From Oceanobacillus kimchii X50 (lineage in GTDB: Bacteria > Bacillota > Bacilli > Bacillales > Amphibacillaceae), in contig NZ_CM001792.1 of the NCBI RefSeq assembly GCF_000340475.1, positions 3,062,592 through 3,126,591 on the forward strand: a DNA stretch of 64,000 nucleotides, in the 5' to 3' direction. The notes under the pieces were generated by a model that saw only the letters and a program-made list of their open reading frames with translations, was not told the DNA's origin and did not search any database. The translations under genes and the position numbers were made by a program. This document shows positions 25,080 to 33,421 of this stretch, piece after piece. Position 1 is the first letter of the stretch, and every line of letters begins with the position of its first letter.

Positions 25080-26645
25080 TTAATTATTCGTATTAGACCT
25101 TTTTACAGTCTTCTTAACTACCCTGTTTTTCTTTATTATACCTAGTGATTCTCGATATTTTGCTACTGCCTGTTCTGCAGATCCGTCAAATCGCACCTGC
25201 CCTTGTTCCATCCAAATACCTCTCGTACAGACCTTTTCGACAAATCCCATACTATGTGAAACAATAATAACTGCTTTTGCATGTTCCATCATTTCTTGGA
25301 TACGTTCACTTGCTTTTTGCTGAAAAGCTAAGTCTCCTGTAGATAATGCCTCATCAATGATGAAAATATCAGGTTTCAATATTGCTGCAATACTAAATCC
25401 AAGTCTAGATTTCATTCCCGCAGAATACTGTTTAACTGGTTTATCGATTGCTTTCTTTAATCCAGAAAACTCTACAATCTCATCGTATTTATCGTGAACT
25501 CGCTGTTTAGAAATACCTAACAACATGGCATTCAAATAAATATTATCTGTCCCAGTTAATTGAGCATTAAACCCTGTACCATATCCTAATAATGAAGAAG
25601 TTTTCCCTGTTACCTTAATGTTTCCTTCATCAGGACGTAAAATGTTAGTCAATACTTTACATAATGTACTTTTTCCCGCTCCATTATGTCCGATAATACC
25701 AACAACTTCACCTTCATTAATTTTAAAGTCCACATTTCTAAGTGCCCAGTATTCTTCCTTATTATTGTTCAAATTAAAGGAAACACCAACATTCTCTGCT
25801 CTAACAACCTCTTTGGAACCTATTGTCGTTTCCGTTTTCGTAAGTTGCAAACTTCTTTTGCGTTTAGGAGGAGTAGGCACCGTTTTTTTATAATTTTCTA
25901 TTATTGTTTTTGGATCTCCAATTTCTCTTACTTCACCATTGTCAAGCCACATTAACCTATCACAATTTCTTTGTGCATATCGTAAGCTATGGGTAACGAT
26001 AATAACCATTTTAGCATTCGCAACTAATTCTTTAAGTTTCTCTGCAGCTTTTTTACCGAATTTCGCATCCCCAGTATTTAACGCCTCGTCTAGAATAAGA
26101 ATCTCTGGGTGTAAATGAGAAGCAACGCTAAAACCTAATCTTGCTTTCATACCACTGGAATAATATTTCATTGGTTGTTCAAAGAACTGTCCAATTTCTG
26201 AGAATTCATGAATAGCATCGATATATTTGGAAATTAATTCTTTATTTATCCCTAACATCATTCCATTTAAGTAAACATTTTCTCTTCCAGTGAGTTCTTT
26301 GTTAAAGCCCATACCAAAGGAAAACAATGCAGTTACATTCCCGTCCACGTCCATTGTTCCTTTGTCCTGCTGCAGGATCCCAGCGATAATTTTACTTAAT
26401 GTTGTTTTTCCTGCTCCATTAGAGCCAATAATCCCAAGGATTTCTCCTTGGCTACCAGTAAAATTGATATCTTTTAATGGCCAGACTTTCTCTTTCTTAT
26501 TTTTTGCTTCTTTTCGTTTAAACATATTAAAGACAAGGGATTTAATATCATCCTTTTGATTACCATTATCAAATGATACACCAATATTTTTAGATGTAAT
26601 CACTGTATTATGATGTTTATTGTTCTTGTCATTATGTTCTTCCAT
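25080..26645 (-). CDS. TagH-like exporter ATPase made of two fused ABC domains
   Basis: This is the energising subunit of a polysaccharide/teichoic-acid ABC exporter. 521 residues hold two complete nucleotide-binding domains. First: GSNGAGKT (74-81), YSSGMKARL signature, ILILDEAL Walker B. Second: GHNGAGKS (319-326), YSAGMKSRL, IFIIDEAL. Both keep the H-loop (VTHS, VSHS). They are joined by a basic linker at about 255-275. TagH of B. subtilis has one NBD plus a membrane-linked C-terminal domain, and pairs as a homodimer; here the two NBDs are fused and there is no C-terminal extension. It is 14 bases downstream of the permease, which places the two in one transporter. Confidence 0.9.
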   Translation of the reverse strand: MEEHNDKNNKHHNTVITSKNIGVSFDNGNQKDDIKSLVFNMFKRKEAKNKKEKVWPLKDINFTGSQGEILGIIGSNGAGKTTLSKIIAGILQQDKGTMDVDGNVTALFSFGMGFNKELTGRENVYLNGMMLGINKELISKYIDAIHEFSEIGQFFEQPMKYYSSGMKARLGFSVASHLHPEILILDEALNTGDAKFGKKAAEKLKELVANAKMVIIVTHSLRYAQRNCDRLMWLDNGEVREIGDPKTIIENYKKTVPTPPKRKRSLQLTKTETTIGSKEVVRAENVGVSFNLNNNKEEYWALRNVDFKINEGEVVGIIGHNGAGKSTLCKVLTNILRPDEGNIKVTGKTSSLLGYGTGFNAQLTGTDNIYLNAMLLGISKQRVHDKYDEIVEFSGLKKAIDKPVKQYSAGMKSRLGFSIAAILKPDIFIIDEALSTGDLAFQQKASERIQEMMEHAKAVIIVSHSMGFVEKVCTRGIWMEQGQVRFDGSAEQAVAKYRESLGIIKKNRVVKKTVKRSNTNN

Positions 26646-26659
26646 AATAAACCCTCTTT

Positions 26660-27442
26660 TTATAAAGCCTTAATAATTTTATGTTCATTTTTACTATAGT
26701 GTCTAATCATTACAACTCCTAAAATCACACTGAGAGCGAATATAATTGCGAGTCCAATTAAATTTGGTACTTGATGGTCAATTAAAACATCTCGATAAGA
26801 TGTTACTAAAATTGCAATTGGGTTATAATCTACAAAAAAGCTATACTCTTCCGGCAGACGTCCTCCTACCCAAATAATCGGTGACGCATAGAAAAATACT
26901 CGAGTAACATAAGTAAGTACATTTTCTAAGTCTCTAACAAATATTGTGATATAACCTAAAATCAGACCCAACATTAATTGAAACACTAACTGAATTAATA
27001 TAATCATTGGTAAGTAAACAATATGCCAATCAGGCATAATTCCATAAACAGCTAAAAAAATCGCAATTACAACAAGTCCGAATGCAAAATTAAACAACTG
27101 CGTTAAGGTAAATGATATTGGGAACAAGGCCTTCGGTAAGGATACCTGATTTATAATTGAACTATATCTTAAAATAGATTTAGAAGAAGAATTTATACTT
27201 GTAGATACCCAACGCCAAGCAACTAAACCAACAACAAGGAATAAAGGATAATTCGGATGATCGTCTCCTCTTCCTAATATGATAATTACTAAGAAGTAAT
27301 ACACCATTACGTTTAATAGCGGATCTAATAACCACCAAAAATATCCTAAATAACTATTTCTGTGCTCTGCTTTTAACCCAGATTTTACTAAGTAGTATAA
27401 TAAATCTTTTCTTCGTAACATTTCATGAATATAACTTTTCAT
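26660..27442 (-). CDS. ABC-2 type polysaccharide/teichoic-acid export permease (TagG/Wzm-like)
   Basis: The 260-residue membrane protein has six predicted helices and the usual opening KDLLYYLVKSGLKAEHRNSY-like motif with YLGYFWWLLDPLLN, then VGLVAWRW, SIINQVSLPKALFP, and FYASPIIW. This is the TagG/Wzm pattern for flipping lipid-linked polymers. The frame extends to 27487, but the family starts at MKSYIHEMLRRKD (27442). Its ribosome site is only fair (GGCGGTG). It forms the transporter with the fused ATPase immediately downstream. The 138-base gap upstream holds a weak hairpin and a candidate promoter, so export genes may be partly uncoupled from the first three glycosyltransferases. Confidence 0.9.
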   Translation of the reverse strand: MKSYIHEMLRRKDLLYYLVKSGLKAEHRNSYLGYFWWLLDPLLNVMVYYFLVIIILGRGDDHPNYPLFLVVGLVAWRWVSTSINSSSKSILRYSSIINQVSLPKALFPISFTLTQLFNFAFGLVVIAIFLAVYGIMPDWHIVYLPMIILIQLVFQLMLGLILGYITIFVRDLENVLTYVTRVFFYASPIIWVGGRLPEEYSFFVDYNPIAILVTSYRDVLIDHQVPNLIGLAIIFALSVILGVVMIRHYSKNEHKIIKAL

Positions 27443-27529
27443 TTTAACAATGACACCGCCTACTAAACTTAAACAAAAATTTGTCATAAGCTGTTAATAA
27501 CTTGTTAAGAAATAATTCCTAACCTTTAT

Positions 27530-27535
27530 ATTATA
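27530..27535 (-). promoter_or_regulatory. Candidate internal promoter (-10) before the export genes
   Basis: TATAAT on the minus strand in the 138-base gap between the GT2 and permease genes. The -35 is poor (TTTATC at 17 bases). An AT-only hairpin (27549-27567) lies just upstream. Confidence 0.3.
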
Positions 27536-27548
27536 AAACTAAACTGTA

Positions 27549-27567
27549 AAAAGATAAAATATCTTTT
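27549..27567 (-). terminator. Weak AT-rich hairpin after the GT2 gene
   Basis: AAAAGAT / ATCTTTT with a five-base loop; too AT-rich to be a strong terminator. It may reduce read-through. Confidence 0.3.
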
Positions 27568-27580
27568 ACAAATTAATACC

Positions 27581-28369
27581 TTAACGCTTTGTTTTCCATC
27601 TCCATAAATCCATTAAGGAACGAATAACATAATGAGTGAAGTAATATATACTTTTAATTAAACTTTGGTTCTCAATTTTACGAAAAACATACCAGTTTCT
27701 TTTCGCTGCTTTCCATTTATTACTTGAAATTGAATTATCAACTAAGCGATACTCCGAGAGTATCTCTGGTAGCCCATACGCTAAATAACCTTTTTTTGTA
27801 ATTTGAAGCCAAAAAGCATAATCCTGCCTAGTGCGTATATTTACCATACGCATCTCTCCTATTTTATCACGGTCAAGCATAACAGTGAGGCAGCCAATTA
27901 CACACCTTTTCATTAAATCATCATAGTTTACAGATTCTGGAGTAGTACTTACTGCATTTGTTTTCGTACCATCTTCAAGAATACGAGTATACTTTGTAAA
28001 TGAAAAAGCGATATCTTTTTCTTTCATAAAGGATAGTTGTTTAGCCAATTTTTCTGGTAGCCATAAATCATCACTGTCTAAAAACGCAATATATCTGCCT
28101 TCCGCATGGTCCATTGCGGTATTCCTAGCAATTGCTGAACCACTATTTTGTTTTAATTCATATAAATGAATACGATTGTCTTTGTCTTGGTATTCTTTTA
28201 CTTTTTCAACTGTGTTATCCGTAGAACAGTCATCGACAATAATCATTTCCCAGTTCGTATATGTTTGAGCCACTACGGATTGAATTGTCTCTGCAATAAA
28301 TTCACTTGAATTAAATGTTGGTGTGATTACAGAAACCAATGGTGTATTAGATACCATTGCCATCACCAT
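27581..28369 (-). CDS. Family 2 glycosyltransferase, short
   Basis: 262 residues. GT-A fold motifs VSVITPTFNSSEFI, IVDDCSTDNTVEKV, NSGSAIARNTAMDHA and IAFLDSDDLWLPEK (DxD) are clear. RTRQDYAFWLQIT matches the acceptor-side motif of GT2 enzymes such as TuaG. No membrane helix, though a basic amphipathic C-terminus (WRWKTKR) could touch the membrane. The reading frame begins at GTG 28378; ATG 28369 follows AAGGTGA and is preferred. It overlaps the end of the upstream glycosyltransferase by 23 bases, a sign of translational coupling. Confidence 0.9.
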   Translation of the reverse strand: MVMAMVSNTPLVSVITPTFNSSEFIAETIQSVVAQTYTNWEMIIVDDCSTDNTVEKVKEYQDKDNRIHLYELKQNSGSAIARNTAMDHAEGRYIAFLDSDDLWLPEKLAKQLSFMKEKDIAFSFTKYTRILEDGTKTNAVSTTPESVNYDDLMKRCVIGCLTVMLDRDKIGEMRMVNIRTRQDYAFWLQITKKGYLAYGLPEILSEYRLVDNSISSNKWKAAKRNWYVFRKIENQSLIKSIYYFTHYVIRSLMDLWRWKTKR

Positions 28370-29507
28370 CTCTTTCACCTTGGTTGAACCGTATTAAATC
28401 CGAATACCATGTAATTAATTTATTTTCTTCTACTTCCCAGTTCAACTCATGTTGAACTGCTTTCTTTCCATTTGCACCCATTTCTTGAGCTTTATCCGGA
28501 TTCTCTACTAAATAAGAAATAGCATCTTTTATTTCCTGATCATTGTATGGATCCACAGTAATTCCACATTGATGTTTATTTATGAAATTTTCCCATACCG
28601 GGAAGTTCGAACATATAACTGGTATGCCGGCATTCATATATTCAAAGAACTTGGTCAATTCTTTTTTCATATAGTGTTCAGTAGGTGGAAAAAGAGCGAT
28701 TCCAGCTAACCAATTATATTGTAAGTATCTTTCTTCAATATCTTCTTTTTCTACAAACTGATCTATACCTTCAATTTGAATATTATCTTTTTTGGTAGCA
28801 GCTTTGTTATAAATTTGCTCAGCTAATGTACTCGGACATTTTCCTACATAATAAACTTCCATACGCTCATCAATAACAGGAATTCTAGCATGTATTAAAG
28901 CACCTCTATCTAAGGTTACATTTCCTGTATATAGTAATTTGTTTTCTGATGTACCAGTTCGTTTGTGCTCGCTAAACTTCTGGTTTATCGTTGGATAGTT
29001 TAAAATACATTTCCCTGTCGGATAAATATCTTGGTAATATTTTTCAGCCAGACAAAGCTCCATATTTTTTGAAAAGAATCTTTCCATTGTTTTATACGTA
29101 AATGCGATTAATTTTCGAATTGGTCGAGACACATAATCTTTCTGCATAATACTTGTTATATAGTCTTCATGAATATCATATATCACATGATTATTTTTGT
29201 TTTTTAATAACCAACCAATTGGAAGCAATTCCGGATCGTGAAAATGATAAACATCAGCATTTAATTTTTTTGCTTGCTTATACGCAGCTAACGCGCCGAT
29301 AGTCATTCTTTTCAGTCTGCTTGTATAACTCTTGAGCTTTATATGCTTTATAGGTTCTTCCTTACGTTCGCTATTTTTGTCTTCCTTCGCAAGTAAAAAC
29401 ACTTCAAAACCTGCTTTTTGTAAAGATTTACATTCTTTATGATAAATCCTCGGATCATAAGGATGATGTACTGTTGTTAGCTGAACGACACGATTTGAAG
29501 TAGTCAT
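28347..29507 (-). CDS. Family 4 glycosyltransferase
   Basis: 386 residues with the two-Rossmann GT-B plan. The N-terminal half carries VVQLTTVHHPYDPRIYHKE and ADVYHFHDPELLPIG. The C-terminal half has LLYTGNVTLDRG, MEVYYVGKCP, and the donor-binding TKFFEYMNAGIPVICSNFP (EX7E-like region). HHPYDPRIYHKECKSL is typical of a GT4 group found in capsule and teichuronic-acid loci. It is the second gene of the minus-strand operon and is followed by an overlapping GT2 gene. The sugar it transfers cannot be told from sequence alone. Confidence 0.88.
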   Translation of the reverse strand: MTTSNRVVQLTTVHHPYDPRIYHKECKSLQKAGFEVFLLAKEDKNSERKEEPIKHIKLKSYTSRLKRMTIGALAAYKQAKKLNADVYHFHDPELLPIGWLLKNKNNHVIYDIHEDYITSIMQKDYVSRPIRKLIAFTYKTMERFFSKNMELCLAEKYYQDIYPTGKCILNYPTINQKFSEHKRTGTSENKLLYTGNVTLDRGALIHARIPVIDERMEVYYVGKCPSTLAEQIYNKAATKKDNIQIEGIDQFVEKEDIEERYLQYNWLAGIALFPPTEHYMKKELTKFFEYMNAGIPVICSNFPVWENFINKHQCGITVDPYNDQEIKDAISYLVENPDKAQEMGANGKKAVQHELNWEVEENKLITWYSDLIRFNQGERDGDGNGI

Positions 29508-29529
29508 TACTTCTTTTCAACTCCTAATA

Positions 29530-30651
29530 CTAATCATCTATAGTTTCTTTAAACAATTGTTCATATTGTTTTACAATTTTACTAGCCTGAAATTCTTTTA
29601 CTCTCTTTAAACCTAATTCTGTTACTTCTTTCTTCTGATGCTCGTCCCACTGAAGGACCTTCTCTAAATTTGAGGTTAGCGCATCGATATCTCCTACCTC
29701 TATTAGTAGTCCATATTTCCCGCTATCTAATACTTCTTCTGCACCTGGTTTAGCTCTCGTAGATACTACTGGAACGCCGGTAGCTAATGCTTCTGTTAAC
29801 ACATGTCCAAAGCCTTCTCTCTTAGAAGTTAGTGCAAATACATCTGAATGATGGAAATAAACATATGGGTTCTCTTGGAATCCGATAAAGTATACCTTAT
29901 CCTCTATTTTTAGTTGCTTGACTAAAGAAGTTAGCTTTTCTTCCAATTCACCTTCACCAAGGATAACCAAGTTAGCTTTAACTTTTTCTTGGAGTTTTTG
30001 AAAAGCATAAATTAAAGTTATATGATCTTTATCATCTACAAACCGCCCAGCTGTAATAACAACTTTATTCTCCCCCAAAAAAATACTTTGATGTTCTTTT
30101 GACAGAAGATTAATGTTAGTCTGTAGCTCGATTCCCTCTATATCAACTGGATTATAGATTACACACACTTTATTTGAAGGTACCTTATATTGTTCAATAA
30201 TGTTCTCCTTAACTCCATTCGATAGAGCAACTACTTTTTTGGCAAACAGATAAAATAATCCATATATTTTCAATTTTACTTCCATTTTCTTACTTCCACC
30301 TAAAAATGCTGCTTCTCGGACGATGTTTTTTGCTTTAGTGAAAGAGAGTAATCTTGCAAGAATAGCAACAATATTATAATTAGGGATAGTACTAAAAACA
30401 ATATCTGCTTTTTCATCTCTTATAATTTTTGATAAAGGTAAAATCGCTGACCTTAAACGCTTTGTTGGTAGTTTGATAAACTTAATTTCTTCATTTAAAT
30501 ATTTTTCATAATCACCATTGTAATTGCAAGTCACTAGAACCGGTTCGAACGCTTCCAAATCTATATTATTTAATATATTAAGCATGGTTCTTGCAGCCCC
30601 GCCAGAGCCCATTTGATAAATAAAAAAGACCACTTTTTTTCTATGCACCAT
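29530..30651 (-). CDS. Family 4 glycosyltransferase, first gene of the operon
   Basis: 373 residues, GT-B fold. N-terminal FFIYQMGSGGAARTMLNIL is the classic GT4 acceptor-domain opening, and IVFSTIPNYNIVAIL follows. The donor domain has VVITAGRFVDDKDH, LVILGEGELEEKL, VYFIGFQENPYVYF and SKREGFGHVLTEALATGVPVV with the conserved EX7E. The start ATG 30651 has AAAAGGA eight bases before it. An extended -10 promoter lies 41 bases upstream, making this the head of the operon that runs to the CapA-like gene at 15223. Confidence 0.9.
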   Translation of the reverse strand: MVHRKKVVFFIYQMGSGGAARTMLNILNNIDLEAFEPVLVTCNYNGDYEKYLNEEIKFIKLPTKRLRSAILPLSKIIRDEKADIVFSTIPNYNIVAILARLLSFTKAKNIVREAAFLGGSKKMEVKLKIYGLFYLFAKKVVALSNGVKENIIEQYKVPSNKVCVIYNPVDIEGIELQTNINLLSKEHQSIFLGENKVVITAGRFVDDKDHITLIYAFQKLQEKVKANLVILGEGELEEKLTSLVKQLKIEDKVYFIGFQENPYVYFHHSDVFALTSKREGFGHVLTEALATGVPVVSTRAKPGAEEVLDSGKYGLLIEVGDIDALTSNLEKVLQWDEHQKKEVTELGLKRVKEFQASKIVKQYEQLFKETIDD

Positions 30652-31048
30652 ACTTCATTCCTTTTAAGTAAATTGCGTTTACACTGAACGAATTATACCA
30701 TAGGGGCCATAATAAATAAATTGTCGATAACATTACAAATATGTCTCATTAAAGAAAGCTTCATTCAGTGGGAATATTACTTCATAATGGATTTGGCTAA
30801 TATATAGATGATGGAGATTAATAATGATTGAATGGGGATAATTTAATAATACACTAGTATATAATTGCGGATTTGTGATACAGAATTGTTGTTTTTTTTA
30901 TGTAGACCCTTGTAGAATGGTGGCTAAAGAGGGACTCCAAATACATATTAAGTAAATAGAGGCCCTCTAGCCGATAGTTGATAATCAGTATACTTTTACA
31001 GCGATTTTCATAAAGTAAAGTTTTTAAATAGGCCTCTATTTCTGTCCA
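30652..31048. other. Intergenic region between ugd and the glycopolymer operon
   Basis: No gene is visible. Besides the extended -10 promoter it holds an inverted repeat with arms AAATAGAGGCC (30954-30964) and GGCCTCTATTT (31031-31041), and a nested imperfect stem GGCTAAAGAGGG (30932-30943) / CCCTCTAGCC (30963-30972). These could fold in the 3' end of the ugd transcript, but no T run follows, so a terminator is uncertain. Confidence 0.5.
30692..30700 (-). promoter_or_regulatory. Extended -10 promoter of the glycopolymer operon
   Basis: On the minus strand the sequence reads TGGTATAAT, an extended -10 box. The -35 region is weak, as is common for extended -10 promoters. Transcription would begin near 30685 and give a leader of about 35 bases. 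Confidence 0.6.
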
Positions 31049-32362
31049 TTATGATAAGTTATTAATTGTTTTTCTACCAATTGAATGGTATTCTATTTCG
31101 TATTTTTGAACTTCTTTCATCTCAAAGCAATTTCTTCCATCCATAATAATAGGAGTAGCCATTAATTCAACATATTTTTCAAGTGGGAAATCTTTAATTT
31201 GATTCCATTCCGTAACAATCAATGTTGCATCTTTTTCTTTAATTGCTTCCTCTAAACTATCAGTATAATTCACCTGTTCTGGTAGTACTTGCTTTGCTCG
31301 TTCCATAGCCACAGGGTCAAAAGCTGTCACTTTTACGCCTTCTTGCACCAATTTACGTATTATAGATATAGAGGCTGCTTCTCTCATATCATCGGTATTT
31401 GGCTTAAATGACAGCCCAAGTACTGCTACTTCTAATCCTTCTAAAGATTTAAAACGACTTCTAACTTTATCAACGAGAACTTCTCGTTGCTTTTCGTTTA
31501 CTTTAATTACCTCTTCAATAAGAGAAAGTGGCATTTCCACTGATTCAGCAATATGAACCATTGCTTTCGTATCTTTCGGAAAGCAAGATCCACCAAACCC
31601 AATGCCAGCGTTTAAAAATGAAGAACCAATACGTTTATCCATCCCAATCCCTTCTGTTACGGATTCTATATTAGCACCTAACTTTTCAGATAGATTAGCT
31701 ATTTCATTAATAAAACTGATTTTCATTGCTAAAAAAGAGTTAGCTGTATATTTAATCATCTCTGCACTTTTTATATCCGTTACTACAATGGGAAGATGAA
31801 AAGAATGATATAATTCTTCTAACTGTTTTTTAGCTTCTGGATGATTTGCTCCGACAATAATTCTATCTGCATGGAATGTATCGTATACTGCAGTACCTTG
31901 CCTTAAAAATTCTGGGTTTGAAGCCATTCTTATATTAACACCTGGTTTTACTATTGAATTTAATTTCTCATCAATTTGTTCACCAGTCCCTACAGGTACT
32001 GTACTTTTTATTACTACAGTAATATCTCGATTAATATAATGCGCCATTGTTTCACTAGCTTTATATAAATAAGATAAATCAGCTGAACCATCCTCTGATT
32101 CAGGGGTACCTACAGCTAGAAACACAATGTCTTTCTGATGTAACCCTTCTTCATAATCTGTTGTGAAAAACAGATTATCTCTTTTTATTCCGTTTTTTAA
32201 CAGTTCCTCGATACCTTCTTCATATATAGGACTAATTGCATTGTTAAGTTGCTGAACTCTTGATTCATCAATGTCAATACAATGAACTCGATGACCCTTC
32301 TCAGCCAAGCAAGCACCTGTAACTAACCCTACATATCCTGTACCAATAACCGCTACTTCCAT
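31049..32362 (-). CDS. ugd: UDP-glucose 6-dehydrogenase
   Basis: This enzyme oxidises UDP-glucose twice with NAD to give UDP-glucuronate, the donor for uronic-acid wall polymers (TuaD role). 437 residues. The NAD fold has VIGTGYVGLVTGACLA. SNPEFLRQGTA, KYTANSFLAMKISFINE, and GFGGSCFPKDT with the catalytic Cys260 are all present, as is FKPNTDDMREAAS of the C-terminal domain. It follows galU by 17 bases, so precursor and product enzymes are cotranscribed. It may equally be called tuaD; the family name ugd is used because no tuaABC genes are adjacent. Confidence 0.95.
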   Translation of the reverse strand: MEVAVIGTGYVGLVTGACLAEKGHRVHCIDIDESRVQQLNNAISPIYEEGIEELLKNGIKRDNLFFTTDYEEGLHQKDIVFLAVGTPESEDGSADLSYLYKASETMAHYINRDITVVIKSTVPVGTGEQIDEKLNSIVKPGVNIRMASNPEFLRQGTAVYDTFHADRIIVGANHPEAKKQLEELYHSFHLPIVVTDIKSAEMIKYTANSFLAMKISFINEIANLSEKLGANIESVTEGIGMDKRIGSSFLNAGIGFGGSCFPKDTKAMVHIAESVEMPLSLIEEVIKVNEKQREVLVDKVRSRFKSLEGLEVAVLGLSFKPNTDDMREAASISIIRKLVQEGVKVTAFDPVAMERAKQVLPEQVNYTDSLEEAIKEKDATLIVTEWNQIKDFPLEKYVELMATPIIMDGRNCFEMKEVQKYEIEYHSIGRKTINNLS

Positions 32363-32379
32363 TGTAACCTCTCCTTGTT

Positions 32380-33264
32380 CTACTCCATTGAATCTAATGT
32401 TTTCTTTAAAAGTTGCTTTACATCTTGATGCATGTCTTTTCTATTCAAAGCAAAATCAATCGTCGCCTCTATAAAACCTAGTTTATTCCCAACGTCATAG
32501 CGCTTTCCTTGGAAATTATAGGCAATCATTTCTTCTACTTTTTTTAATTCGATTAAAGCGTCTGTTAATTGAATCTCATTATCTTTACCCGGGGAAAGCT
32601 GTTCTAAAATAGGGAACACTTCAGGTGTTAAAATATATCTTCCCATAATAGCTAAGTTAGATGGAGACTGATCAACTCCTGGCTTCTCTATCAAATCCTC
32701 AATATACTGTACTGCTGAAGAGCTATCCATACCTTTGCTTGGTTTTACAATTCCGTATTTTGATACATCTTTCCAAGGAACATCATGTACTCCAATTACT
32801 GATTTTTGATGATTTTCTTCAAAGACATTAATTAATTGTTTTAAACATGGTTCCTCTGAAACAACAATATCGTCACCTAATAAAACAGCAAAGGGCTCAT
32901 TACCGATGAATGTATGTGCACAATGAATTGCATGCCCCAAACCTTTAGGCTCCTTTTGTCGAATGTAATGAATATTTGCCAACCCGGAAATCTGTTGAAC
33001 AGCTTGCAACATATCATAGTCTTCTTTTTCTATTAACTTTTCTTCTAATTCATAGGATTTATCAAAATGATCTTCTATCGCTCTTTTTCCTCGACCAGAA
33101 ATGATTATTATATCCTCGATTCCAGACTGTACAGCTTCTTCTACTATATATTGAATCGTGGGTTTATCTACTATCGGCAACATTTCCTTAGGTTGTGCTT
33201 TTGTAGCAGGTAAGAATCTAGTTCCTAATCCAGCTGCCGGAATTATTGCTTTTTTTACACTCAT
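32380..33264 (-). CDS. galU: UTP-glucose-1-phosphate uridylyltransferase
   Basis: GalU/GtaB makes UDP-glucose from UTP and glucose-1-phosphate. 294 residues of usual length. Motifs: [23 protein letters not shown] split across the nucleotide loop ([20 protein letters not shown]), [22 protein letters not shown], and YDVGNKLGF near the end. The start ATG has GAGGAGTGCCTGAAA upstream. It is the first gene of a two-gene unit with ugd, divergent from the second nucleotide-sugar dehydrogenase. It supplies UDP-glucose for UDP-glucuronate and other glucosylations. Confidence 0.95.
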   Translation of the reverse strand: MSVKKAIIPAAGLGTRFLPATKAQPKEMLPIVDKPTIQYIVEEAVQSGIEDIIIISGRGKRAIEDHFDKSYELEEKLIEKEDYDMLQAVQQISGLANIHYIRQKEPKGLGHAIHCAHTFIGNEPFAVLLGDDIVVSEEPCLKQLINVFEENHQKSVIGVHDVPWKDVSKYGIVKPSKGMDSSSAVQYIEDLIEKPGVDQSPSNLAIMGRYILTPEVFPILEQLSPGKDNEIQLTDALIELKKVEEMIAYNFQGKRYDVGNKLGFIEATIDFALNRKDMHQDVKQLLKKTLDSME

Positions 33265-33421
33265 TTTCAGGCACTCCTCTTCTGTTTACCATAATAGTAT
33301 TATAAACTTAATGGTACAACTCATTCATTTCATGTATAACTATACAAGAATACTATATAATTGTATAATATTGAGCAAAGATATTTAACTTTAATCTCTA
33401 CAAAAAGGTAGGCATAAGATA

